The notes below the pieces were generated by a model. That model was not told the origin of the DNA. It worked only from the letters and a program-made list of their open reading frames with translations, and ran no database searches. A program made the position numbers and the translations under genes. DNA of 64,000 nt from Nocardia albiluteola. GTDB lineage: Bacteria; Actinomycetota; Actinomycetes; Mycobacteriales; Mycobacteriaceae. Shown here one piece after another: positions 54,432 to 64,000 of this stretch; within the stretch, counting starts at the first letter, position 1, and the number at the start of each line of letters is the position of its first letter. The stretch covers positions 1 through 64,000 of the forward strand of contig NZ_JAHKNI010000020.1 in the NCBI RefSeq assembly GCF_018860155.1, read 5' to 3'.

Positions 54432-55295
54432 GTGGCGACAGCGACATCGATCGACGGGAAGACGGTCAGCCGGCAGATCAAACGCCAACTGGCCGAACGG
54501 ATCGCCCTGCTGCACGTGCAGGACATCCGGCCGGGCCTGGGCACCATTCTCGTGGGCGACGACCCGGGCAGCCACGCCTACGTCGCGGCCAAACACCGCG
54601 ACTGCCGCGAGGTCGGCCTGCACTCCATCCAGCTGCGGCTGCCTGCCACCGCCGCTCAGGCCGATATCGAGGCCGCAGTGCTACAACTCAACACCGACAA
54701 CGCCTGCACAGGATTCATCGTCCAACTGCCGCTGCCGCCGCACATCGATACCCATCGCGTTCTCGCTCTGATCGATCCGAACAAGGATGCCGATGGGCTG
54801 CATCCGACGAACCTCGGCCGGCTGGTCCTCGGTATGCGCGGTCCCCTGCCCTGCACGCCACGCGGCATCCTGGAGTTGCTGCGCCATTACGACGTGCCGA
54901 TCACCGGTGCCCGGTTCTGCGTAATCGGCTGTGGCGTAACGGTCGGCCGGCCCCTGGGCCTGATGCTCACCCGCCGCAGCGAGCACGCCACGGTGACGCT
55001 GTGCCACGAGGCTACCGTCGACACCGCCGCCCATACGCGCGCCGCCGACGTCGTCATCGCCGCGGCCGGTGTGGCCCATCTGGTGCAACCCGACTGGATC
55101 AGCCCCGGCGCGACGGTCTTGTCGGTGGGCATCACCCGTACGGTCGAGGGCATCCTCGGCGATGTCCATCCCCACGTGGACCGCGTCGCCGGAAAGCTCA
55201 GCGGCGCCACCGGTGGTGTAGGCCCCATGACGCGAGCCATGCTGCTCGCGAACGTCGTCGAGATCGCCGAGGGGATCTCGGAATCCACCCCCTAG
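54432..55295 (+). CDS. folD: Methylene-THF dehydrogenase / methenyl-THF cyclohydrolase
   Basis: 287 residues. The substrate site has SHAYVAAKHRDCREVG with the catalytic Lys, GFIVQLPLPPHIDTHRVL and PCTPRGILELL; the cofactor loop is CVIGCGVTVGRPLGLMLTRR, where most FolD have GRSNIVGKP. It oxidises 5,10-methylene-THF from the demethylases to 10-formyl-THF, the substrate of PurU. The GTG start has a weak GAGAGG upstream. A second folD is expected elsewhere for housekeeping. Confidence 0.93.
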   Translation: MATATSIDGKTVSRQIKRQLAERIALLHVQDIRPGLGTILVGDDPGSHAYVAAKHRDCREVGLHSIQLRLPATAAQADIEAAVLQLNTDNACTGFIVQLPLPPHIDTHRVLALIDPNKDADGLHPTNLGRLVLGMRGPLPCTPRGILELLRHYDVPITGARFCVIGCGVTVGRPLGLMLTRRSEHATVTLCHEATVDTAAHTRAADVVIAAAGVAHLVQPDWISPGATVLSVGITRTVEGILGDVHPHVDRVAGKLSGATGGVGPMTRAMLLANVVEIAEGISESTP

Positions 55296-55311
55296 GAAAA
55301 GGAGAACAGTC

Positions 55312-56397
55312 ATGCCTCAGCAAGTGCGAGGTGTCATCGCCCGCGCCAAGGGCGCTCCCGCCGAACTCACCATGATCACGATCCCTGATCCGGGTCCCGG
55401 CGAAGTCGTCGTCGCGGTATCGGCGTGCGGGATCTGTCACACCGACCTGACCTATCGAGAAGGCGGAATCACCGACGAGTTTCCGTTCCTGCTGGGCCAC
55501 GAGGCCGCCGGTGTGGTCGAGTCGGTCGGAGAGAACGTGGACTCGGTCGCGGTCGGCGATTTCGTCGTCCTGAACTGGCGTGCCGTCTGCGGACAGTGCC
55601 GCGCCTGCAAACGCGGACGCCCGCAGTACTGCTTCGACACTCACAACGCCCGGCAGAAGATGACCCTCGCCGACGGCACCGAACTCACCCCCGCGCTGGG
55701 GATCGGCGCGCTAGCCGACAAGACGCTCGTGCACGCAGGGCAGTGCACCAAGGTGGACCCGTCGGCGGATCCAGCAGTGGTCGGACTGCTCGGATGCGGA
55801 GTCATGGCCGGTCTCGGCGCCGCAGTGAACACCGGCAATGTCGGCCGCGGAGATTCGGTCGCCGTGATCGGCTGCGGCGGCGTCGGTGACGCCGCGATCA
55901 TGGGTGCTCGACTTGCCGGCGCGGGCACGATCATCGCGATCGACCGCGACGACACCAAACTGCAGTGGGCCCGCGAGCTCGGCGCCACACACACCGTCAA
56001 CGGTGCGAATGTGGATGCGGTCGAGGCTGTGCGGGAATTGACCGGCGGCTTCGGCGCCGATGTCGTGATCGACGCGGTCGGGCGCCCGGAGACCTGGAAA
56101 CAGGCCTTCTACGCCCGGGACCTGGCCGGCACCGTGGTGCTCGTGGGCGTGCCGACACCGGATATGACCCTCGAGATGCCGCTCATCGATTTCTTCTCCC
56201 GCGGCGGAGCCCTGAAGTCCTCGTGGTACGGGGACTGCCTGCCCGAACGGGATTTCCCCATGCTCGTGGACCTCTATCAGCAGGGACGTCTGCCCCTGAA
56301 CCGGTTCGTCACCGAGCGGATAAAGCTCGACGAGGTGGAGCACGCCTTCCACACCATGCATGCCGGTGAGGTCCTGCGCTCGGTGGTGGTGCTGTGA
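55312..56397 (+). CDS. mscR: S-(hydroxymethyl)mycothiol dehydrogenase
   Basis: 361 residues of zinc-dependent class III-like alcohol dehydrogenase. Catalytic zinc ligands are in SACGICHTDLTYREG and LLGHEAAGVVE, the structural zinc in CGQCRACKRGRPQYC, and the cofactor loop is VAVIGCGGVGDAAIMGARLA. It oxidises the formaldehyde-mycothiol adduct with NAD, so it detoxifies formaldehyde that escapes THF. AAAAGGAGAAC precedes the ATG. The next gene overlaps by four bases, as in other mycothiol users. Confidence 0.92.
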   Translation: MPQQVRGVIARAKGAPAELTMITIPDPGPGEVVVAVSACGICHTDLTYREGGITDEFPFLLGHEAAGVVESVGENVDSVAVGDFVVLNWRAVCGQCRACKRGRPQYCFDTHNARQKMTLADGTELTPALGIGALADKTLVHAGQCTKVDPSADPAVVGLLGCGVMAGLGAAVNTGNVGRGDSVAVIGCGGVGDAAIMGARLAGAGTIIAIDRDDTKLQWARELGATHTVNGANVDAVEAVRELTGGFGADVVIDAVGRPETWKQAFYARDLAGTVVLVGVPTPDMTLEMPLIDFFSRGGALKSSWYGDCLPERDFPMLVDLYQQGRLPLNRFVTERIKLDEVEHAFHTMHAGEVLRSVVVL

Positions 56398-57026
56398 GTG
56401 GTGGGTTGCGCATCGAACGAGTCGTCACCACGGGCACTTTCACCCTCGACGGCGGATCCTGGGATGTCGACAACAACATCTGGCTGATCGGCGACGATAC
56501 CGACCTGGTGATCGTCGACGCGGCTCACCAGGTCGAGCCGATCATCGACGCCGTCGACGGACGCAACGTGACGGCCATCGTCTGCACGCACGGACACAAC
56601 GATCACATCACCGTGGCCCCCGAGCTGGCCGGCCTGCTGGATGCTCCGGTGCTGCTGCACCCCGGCGACGACGTGCTGTGGAAGATGACCCATCCGGGCG
56701 AACGGTACCGGCGACTGGACGACGGCCAGCGAATCACCGTCGCCGGCACCGAGATCCAGGTGATCCACACGCCGGGCCATTCGCCCGGGTCGTCGTGCCT
56801 GTATATGCCAGAGGCCGGAGCCCTGTTCTCCGGCGACACGCTCTTCTCCGGCGGTCCGGGGGCGACCGGGCGCTCGTACTCCAGCTTCCCGACGATCATC
56901 GGCTCCATCCGGGACCGGCTGTTCGCCCTGCCCGAGGACACCCGGGTGCATACCGGACACGGTGATGCCACCACGATCGGCGACGAGGCACCACACCTGG
57001 CCGAATGGATCGCGCGCGGGCATTGA
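56394..57026 (+). CDS. Metallo-beta-lactamase fold hydrolase, mscR partner
   Basis: 210 residues. The zinc motif is CTHGHNDHITVAPELA, with further ligands in HTPGHSPGSSCLYM and LFSGDTLFSGGPGATGRS, the glyoxalase II-like arrangement. Genes of this kind follow mscR in mycobacteria, and hydrolysis of S-formylmycothiol to formate and mycothiol is the likely reaction (inference from position and fold). It overlaps mscR by four bases and ends 20 bases before the formate dehydrogenase-like gene. Confidence 0.85.
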   Translation: MSGGLRIERVVTTGTFTLDGGSWDVDNNIWLIGDDTDLVIVDAAHQVEPIIDAVDGRNVTAIVCTHGHNDHITVAPELAGLLDAPVLLHPGDDVLWKMTHPGERYRRLDDGQRITVAGTEIQVIHTPGHSPGSSCLYMPEAGALFSGDTLFSGGPGATGRSYSSFPTIIGSIRDRLFALPEDTRVHTGHGDATTIGDEAPHLAEWIARGH

Positions 57027-57046
57027 GATCGAAGGACACCCATGCC

Positions 57047-59344
<2,298 letters not shown>

Positions 59345-59459
59345 TGGGGCGAGTCACCAGACGGGCACAAGTCACACGGTTCGACCCGGCCCGAGCGCCT
59401 GGTGCGGCCCGGTTCGCCCTAGCAGGACGACTCGCGCTCGGGTAGGCACCGCCGCTCCC

Positions 59460-59474
59460 TTTCGTATAGTGATT
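59460..59474 (+). promoter_or_regulatory. Promoter/operator element before the iclR gene
   Basis: TTTCGTATAGTGATT ends two bases before the ATG. TATAGT fits a -10 hexamer placed six bases before the start codon, so the transcript would be leaderless. The same TTTCGTATAG 10-mer occurs before the Rieske ferredoxin gene, suggesting common IclR control. Confidence 0.55.
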
Positions 59475-59476
59475 TC

Positions 59477-60280
59477 ATGGCCAGCGGCAACGGGGAGAGA
59501 TCCTCCGACAATGGTGTGCAGTCCGTCGACCGCGCGTTGACTGTGCTGGAGATCCTTGCGCGCAAGGGGGAGGCCGGTGTCAGTGAGATCGCGGCCGAGA
59601 TCGGCGTGCACAAGTCGACCGTGTCCCGCCTACTCGGATCGCTGGAGGACCACCAGATGGTGGCGCAAACATACGAGCGCGGGAAATACCGGCTGAGCCT
59701 GGGAATCCTGCGCTTGGCCGCGGCCGTCCCGGAGCGGCTCGAGGTCACCGAACAGGGGCACCTGGTCTGTGAACGGCTCGCCCAGCAGCTCGGCGAGACC
59801 GTCAACGTCGCGGTACTGCGGTCCCATTTCGCGGTGAATCTGGACCAGGCACGCGGCCCCGCGTCGATCGGCACGCACAACTGGATCGGCGAACCGACAC
59901 CGATGCACGCCACATCCAGCGGCAAGATCCTGCTGGCCCACCTCGATCCGCAGGTACGCGCCGAGCTATTACGCGAGGCCGGACTGTCCCGATTCACCGA
60001 CTACACCGTCACTTCGCGCGAGCACCTGGAGAAGCAGCTGGAGGACGCCCGTCGCGATGGGTTCGCGATGACCGTGGAGGAATACGAGATCGGCCTGAAC
60101 GCCATCGCGGCACCGATCCGCAACTACGCCGGACACACCACCGCGGCACTGAGCGTATCCGGACCGATGTACCGATTCAGCGCGGACAGGATGCTGGCCG
60201 CGGCGCCCGATGTGGTCGCCGCGGCCGGTGAGATCAGCGAACGGATGGGATTCCGGGGGAGTCACCCGCCGATCCGTTGA
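59477..60280 (+). CDS. IclR family transcriptional regulator
   Basis: 267 residues. N-terminal winged helix: VQSVDRALTVLEILARKGEA, then VSEIAAEIGVHKSTVSRLLG. The effector domain has WIGEPTPMHATSSGKILLAH and EEYEIGLNAIAAPIRNYAGH. No ribosome site is present; a TATAGT hexamer lies six bases before the ATG. It converges with the Rieske oxygenase gene, and it probably responds to betaine or a related quaternary amine and controls the Rieske genes (inference). Confidence 0.92.
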   Translation: MASGNGERSSDNGVQSVDRALTVLEILARKGEAGVSEIAAEIGVHKSTVSRLLGSLEDHQMVAQTYERGKYRLSLGILRLAAAVPERLEVTEQGHLVCERLAQQLGETVNVAVLRSHFAVNLDQARGPASIGTHNWIGEPTPMHATSSGKILLAHLDPQVRAELLREAGLSRFTDYTVTSREHLEKQLEDARRDGFAMTVEEYEIGLNAIAAPIRNYAGHTTAALSVSGPMYRFSADRMLAAAPDVVAAAGEISERMGFRGSHPPIR

Positions 60281-60290
60281 GCCGATCGGA

Positions 60291-61415
60291 TCAGCGGGAG
60301 ATCTCCGCTCGCAACCAATCATGGAACGCGCCGATGTGATGCTCGCTCGGCACCAGCACACCGCCGTCACGGTACCGGCGTGAGTTCATCGCGGGCTGGC
60401 AGCGTTCACAGGCATCGAAGTCCTGCTGGTTCACCCGATGGAACAGTTCCACGGAACGATCGAGGTCCGTGCCCCGGTCCACCACCTGCGGCACATAGAG
60501 CCAGTCGCATTCGACAACGGTGTGATCGGCGGCCAGCGGGAACATCCGGTGGATGATCACATGGTCGGGCACCAGGTTGATGAACACCTGCGGGCGCACC
60601 GTGATCGCGTAGTACCGCCGGTCCTGTTCGGCGGCGATACTTGGGATCACGTCGTGTCCGGCACTTCCGTCGACCGTGAAACCCGCTATGTTCTCGCCGA
60701 ATTCGGCGCCGTGCCCAACGTAGTACTGCGCGGCGTACCCGTCGGCGAATTCGGGCAGCACCTCGGTGAGCTCGGGATGGATTGTCGCGCAGTGGTAGCA
60801 CTCCATGAAGTTCTCCACGATGAGCTTCCAGTTGGCCCGCACGTCGTAGGTGATCCGGCGACCGAGGCTCAGATCCGCCATGCCGTAGCGCTCGATCGAT
60901 TCGACGTCACCGAGGCGGTCCCGCACGTCTTGGATCACCGTGGCGTCGAACGACGGGGGCTCCTGCGCCAGGCTCAGCCAGACGTAACCCAGCCACTCCC
61001 GCACCGCGACGCCCTGCAATCCGTAGCGGACCCGGTCGATGTCGGGCATCTTGGTCAAATTCGGTGCGGCGACGAGCTTTCCGTCCAGATCGTAGGTCCA
61101 GGCGTGGTACGGACACTGGAATGCGCGCTTGACCTCACCGGACTCCGCGGTGCACAGCTGCGCACCCCGATGGGAGCAGACGTTCAGGAAGGCGCGGATC
61201 TCTCCCGAGCGCGACCGGCTCACGATGACATTCTCCCGCCCGATCTGAACGGTCCGGAATGCACCGGGCTTGTCCAGGTCTGCGGCACGCACCGCACAGA
61301 ACCACATCTGCTCGAAGAGCTTCTCCTGCTCGAGCGTGAAGATGTCGGCGTCGGTGTAGAAATGTCCGGGCAGCGTCGACTTCAGGCTCTCCGGCAGACT
61401 TGTCGTAGTCGTCAC
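60291..61415 (-). CDS. Rieske non-heme iron oxygenase alpha subunit (probable glycine betaine demethylase)
   Basis: 374 residues. Rieske ligands are Cys80, His82, Cys101 and His104 (NVCSHRGAQLC, FQCPYHAW). The mononuclear iron site is ENFMECYHCATIHPEL (His208, His213), with the third ligand Asp in NQQDFDACE. It resembles choline/carnitine monooxygenase and GbcA-type betaine demethylases. Since the rest of the island starts at dimethylglycine, conversion of glycine betaine to dimethylglycine and formaldehyde is the likely role; stachydrine or another betaine is possible. GTG 61415 follows GAGGAG; an in-frame ATG lies at 61436. Confidence 0.88.
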   Translation of the reverse strand: MTTTTSLPESLKSTLPGHFYTDADIFTLEQEKLFEQMWFCAVRAADLDKPGAFRTVQIGRENVIVSRSRSGEIRAFLNVCSHRGAQLCTAESGEVKRAFQCPYHAWTYDLDGKLVAAPNLTKMPDIDRVRYGLQGVAVREWLGYVWLSLAQEPPSFDATVIQDVRDRLGDVESIERYGMADLSLGRRITYDVRANWKLIVENFMECYHCATIHPELTEVLPEFADGYAAQYYVGHGAEFGENIAGFTVDGSAGHDVIPSIAAEQDRRYYAITVRPQVFINLVPDHVIIHRMFPLAADHTVVECDWLYVPQVVDRGTDLDRSVELFHRVNQQDFDACERCQPAMNSRRYRDGGVLVPSEHHIGAFHDWLRAEISR

Positions 61416-61472
61416 TGGGGGCTCCTCTTGTTGCATTCGGGATCACGGCTGGAGAAGTAGTTCGAAGGACCG

Positions 61473-62642
61473 TCAGGACGGCGCCGGCACCGCGGACAGC
61501 TGGCGGCGCCATCGGGTGAACAGCCGAACCTGATCGACACCGAGCACCGCGACCGGGTGTCCGGCGCGCCGGTAGACCGCCAGGAAGCTGCTCCGGCCGG
61601 GATCACCTGCCTCCACGGTGGGTTCGTCGCCGGACTGCGCGATGCCGGCGAATTGGATCCGCGAGCCGTACTGGTCGGACCAGAAGTAGGGCGGCTTGAC
61701 CGGCGTGCCCTGGTAGTGCCCGCCCGCGAGCAGTGTCGACACCGCGATCGCCGGCCGTTCCGAGGCCCCGGTCCAGTGCTCGACCCGGTGATGGGTGCCG
61801 GTCACCGGGTCGAGCCAGGCCGCGCAGTCGCCGACGGCGACCACGTGCGGGATATCGGTGGCGCCGCCCAGGTCGCACAGCACACCGTTGCCCAGTTCGA
61901 GTCCGCTGGCCTGCAGCCATTCGATGTTCGGGACACCGCCGATGCCGACCACCACAACATCGGCGGGCAGATACCGCCCATCGGCCAGCTCGACTCCGGT
62001 CACCCGGTCGCCGCCGGTCACCCCGACGACACCGACACCACAGTGCAACACAGTTCCATTGTCGGCATGAAGATTCGCCACCACAGCCCCCAGTTCCGGA
62101 CCGAGCGGCCCGGCCAGCGGTGTCGGCGCGGCCTCGACGATGCTGACCTCGAGGCCGAGCCTGCGCGCGGTGGAGGCCACCTCACCGCCGATGAATCCAG
62201 CACCGATCACCACCAGTCGCGCCCCTGGCCGCAGTTCCCCGCGCAGCCGCACCGCGTCCTCGATTGTGCGCAGCACATGCACGCCGCTGAGGTTCTCGGT
62301 CCCTGGCCACCGCCGTGCCCGCGAGCCGGTCGCGAGGACGAAGCCATCGGCATAGACCCGGGACCCGTCGCTCAACCCGACACTGCGAGAATCCGGATCC
62401 AGGTCTGTCGCCGCCACACCGAGCAGCCAGTCGGCCTGGAGGTCTTCGTCGTCGGCCTCGAGCGCCAGATCGTCCGCGCCGATGTCGCCGGCCAGGAATT
62501 GCTTGGACAGCGGCGGCCGATCGTAGGGCCGGCGGTGCTCTGCGCCCACGATCGTGAGTTCACCGGTGAACCCCTGGGCGCGCAACGCACGCGCGGCGGA
62601 CAGTCCGGCCAGCGACGCTCCGATGACAGCGACGCTTCTCAC
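61473..62642 (-). CDS. FAD-dependent ferredoxin reductase of the Rieske system
   Basis: 389 residues of the BphA4/rubredoxin reductase fold: VAVIGASLAGLSAARALRAQ (FAD), YDRPPLSKQFLAG, RLVVIGAGFIGGEVASTARR (NADH) and VAVGDCAAWLDP. It passes electrons from NAD(P)H to the Rieske ferredoxin encoded just upstream. The GTG at 62642 overlaps the ferredoxin stop by four bases (GTGA); a much longer frame to 62825 is a shadow of that gene. It precedes the oxygenase gene by 57 bases. Confidence 0.92.
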   Translation of the reverse strand: MRSVAVIGASLAGLSAARALRAQGFTGELTIVGAEHRRPYDRPPLSKQFLAGDIGADDLALEADDEDLQADWLLGVAATDLDPDSRSVGLSDGSRVYADGFVLATGSRARRWPGTENLSGVHVLRTIEDAVRLRGELRPGARLVVIGAGFIGGEVASTARRLGLEVSIVEAAPTPLAGPLGPELGAVVANLHADNGTVLHCGVGVVGVTGGDRVTGVELADGRYLPADVVVVGIGGVPNIEWLQASGLELGNGVLCDLGGATDIPHVVAVGDCAAWLDPVTGTHHRVEHWTGASERPAIAVSTLLAGGHYQGTPVKPPYFWSDQYGSRIQFAGIAQSGDEPTVEAGDPGRSSFLAVYRRAGHPVAVLGVDQVRLFTRWRRQLSAVPAPS

Positions 62643-63001
62643 GAGGCGTCCTCCGTGGCCAGGCGACCGCGAATATCCGGGGGCAGGTTCGGGACCTCGG
62701 TGCTGAGGTCGACATGGATCGTCCCGTTCCGGATCTCGACGCGGTGGGTGCGCACGGGAAGCTTGGCCGGCGGTGCGTCCACCGCGCCGGTCCGCAGGTC
62801 GAATTTCGATGCGTGCAGCGGACATTCGACCTCACATCCCTCGACCCAGCCGTCCGCCAGCGACGCATCCTGATGTGTGCAGGTGTCGTCGACGGCGAAG
62901 ACCTCACCGTCTTCGGTGTGGAACACGGCAATCGGAGGGCTGGTGTCGACGCGACGCGCCTCGCCGCGGGGTAACGAGGCCAGAGGACAGATCGCCAGCA
63001 T
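62639..63001 (-). CDS. Rieske [2Fe-2S] ferredoxin
   Basis: 120 residues. Cluster ligands are Cys41, His43, Cys60 and His63 (DDTCTHQDASLADG, VECPLHASKFDL). Short soluble Rieske ferredoxins of this type carry electrons between reductase and oxygenase in three-component dioxygenases. It is first in the operon ferredoxin, reductase, oxygenase. ATG 63001 gives the family N-terminus (MLAICPLASLPRGEARRV); the upstream extension to 63313 has no match. Confidence 0.92.
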   Translation of the reverse strand: MLAICPLASLPRGEARRVDTSPPIAVFHTEDGEVFAVDDTCTHQDASLADGWVEGCEVECPLHASKFDLRTGAVDAPPAKLPVRTHRVEIRNGTIHVDLSTEVPNLPPDIRGRLATEDAS

Positions 63002-63016
63002 GTCGAACCCTAACTG

Positions 63017-63031
63017 TAGCGCTATACGAAA
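63017..63031 (-). promoter_or_regulatory. Promoter/operator element before the Rieske operon
   Basis: On the minus strand TTTCGTATAGCGCTA ends 16 bases before the ferredoxin ATG. Its first ten bases are identical to the element before the iclR gene. TATAGC may act as a -10, and TAGCGCTA is a perfect 8-bp palindrome. Confidence 0.5.
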
Positions 63032-63354
63032 CACGACTTGATTTACGCAACAGTGTGAGGGCGGCCACACAAACCTGTCAAGAGTGAACGAAGCCATGCG
63101 TAGCGGTGCAATCAACACGTAATCGGGTGCGGTCCGTGCTGAGCCGCCGATCCGAGGCCGGGCCCAGGCAGGCCCGCCGCACGGATTGCCAGGTGCTTGC
63201 ACTGTCGCTCCGGGTAGCCTGAACCCCGTAGTCCGAACTACACCGAAAGATTTGCGCTCGGAGCACCGATGTCGAGGATTTGGTCGGGCACATCGAGTTC
63301 GTGTCGGGTACACCGTGCGGCGTCGATGTCACCGGAATCGTTGGAGCGCGGGCC

Positions 63355-64000
63355 GTGGTGACGAGTTTCGACCCTTCCGCCACGCAGCCCGATCTCTACG
63401 CCGACTGCGCCACGGAACTGGCAGAAGCAGGTTTCGATTGCGTCCAGCAGATTGGCCACGGCGGTTTCGGCGTGGTCTATCGCTGCCGCGAGCCGGCGCT
63501 GGGGCGGACCATCGCGATCAAGGTCCTGTCCGCCGGACTCGACCGCGACAACCGCGAACGCTTCATGCGTGAGGAATACGTGATGGGCGTGCTGTCCGGG
63601 CACCCGCACATCATGACCGTCCTGCAGGTCGGCGTGACATCCCGCGGCCGGCCCTACATCGTGATGCCCTACTGCCCACTCGGTTCACTCGAGTCCCAGA
63701 TTCGCCGGAACGGGCCCAGCGATTGGGCCTGGGCGCTGCGGGTAGGGGTAAAGCTTGCCGGCGCACTGGAGACCGCGCATCGATCCGGCATCGTGCACCG
63801 CGACGTCAAGCCGGCGAATGTCCTGCTGACCGACTATGGCGAGCCGCAGCTCACCGACTTCGGAATCGCCCGGATCACCGGCGGTTTCGAAACCACCGCG
63901 AACACGATCGCCGGATCGCTGGCGTTCACCGCACCGGAAGTCCTCGTGGGCGACTCCCCCACCGTCGCCTCGGACATCTACAGCCTCGGCGCCACGCTGT
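63355..64000 (+). CDS. pknK: PknK-type Ser/Thr protein kinase, N-terminal part (cut by the window edge)
   Basis: The first 215 residues are present. QQIGHGGFGVVYRCREPALG is the glycine-rich loop, Lys56 the ATP-binding residue, HRDVKPANVLLTDYGEPQLT the catalytic loop with Asp150, DFGIARITGGFET the activation segment start. The N-terminus and the YGEP and GGFET details match mycobacterial PknK, which continues with an AAA-type ATPase region and a regulatory C-terminus beyond this window. The tandem GTG codons at 63355 and 63358 follow GGAG. The 350 bases upstream hold only the short inverted repeat GTAGTCCGAACTAC. Confidence 0.85.
   Translation, partial: MVTSFDPSATQPDLYADCATELAEAGFDCVQQIGHGGFGVVYRCREPALGRTIAIKVLSAGLDRDNRERFMREEYVMGVLSGHPHIMTVLQVGVTSRGRPYIVMPYCPLGSLESQIRRNGPSDWAWALRVGVKLAGALETAHRSGIVHRDVKPANVLLTDYGEPQLTDFGIARITGGFETTANTIAGSLAFTAPEVLVGDSPTVASDIYSLGATL

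Noticed and set aside
57005..57046. Upstream start for the FdhF/YdeP-type gene
   Set aside because: The extra 14 codons overlap the previous gene and lack a ribosome site, while ATG 57047 has AAGGA upstream and begins the family sequence.

Overview
The window is high-GC actinobacterial chromosome, most likely Nocardia or a close relative in the Mycobacteriales. Support: mycothiol-type formaldehyde oxidation genes, DUF3558 exported proteins, a PknK-type kinase, many acyl-CoA dehydrogenases and short-chain dehydrogenases (SDRs), GTG starts, and genes packed with 1 to 8 base overlaps. No rRNA, tRNA, CRISPR array, prophage or intact insertion sequence was seen. Identifications come from reading motifs and remembered family sequences; no database search was run.

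Region 1 (0.3-4.4 kb): a DHFR/RibD-like reductase, an ABC-F ribosome-protection-type ATPase with a possible WhiB7-type promoter box, a DoxX membrane protein and an SCO6745-family protein.

Region 2 (4.5-21.1 kb): an acyl-CoA catabolic locus. It has three TetR regulators, three acyl-CoA dehydrogenases, a small-molecule kinase of the APH fold, a HAD hydrolase, MaoC, several SDRs, two MDR oxidoreductases and a fatty-acid-CoA ligase. HAD, APH kinase and an ACAD11-like dehydrogenase are the same three modules that are fused in animal ACAD10, which suggests oxidation of 4-hydroxyacyl-CoA-like substrates. Five copies of one 22-bp palindrome precede the transcription units and appear to make them a single TetR regulon.

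Region 3 (21-41.7 kb): mixed accessory genes. These include a 59-bp tandem repeat, lycopene cyclase, an MFS transporter, an MpaB/latex-clearing-like oxygenase, an acyltransferase, a DUF3558 lipoprotein divergent from a receptor kinase that itself ends in DUF3558, a UbiD/UbiX pair with an AraC regulator, and a GH15 trehalase-like enzyme. There is also decay: a CoA-transferase fragment, an IclR relic, an alpha/beta-hydrolase relic and a frameshifted transposase.

Region 4 (41.8-63.0 kb): a nearly complete glycine betaine to pyruvate island. A three-component Rieske system probably removes the first methyl group. Dimethylglycine oxidase and heterotetrameric sarcosine oxidase (SoxBDAG) remove the next two, passing carbon to tetrahydrofolate or releasing formaldehyde. 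GlyA and SdaA turn glycine into serine and then pyruvate. FolD and PurU release the folate-bound carbon as formate, mycothiol-dependent MscR plus a metallo-beta-lactamase-fold hydrolase oxidise free formaldehyde, and an FdhF/YdeP-type oxidoreductase probably finishes formate. A GntR regulator with three matching boxes and an IclR regulator with two matching boxes flank the island. Its oddest member is an H-protein-like gene whose product has no lysine at all, so it cannot carry lipoate.

The window ends inside a PknK-type kinase gene.
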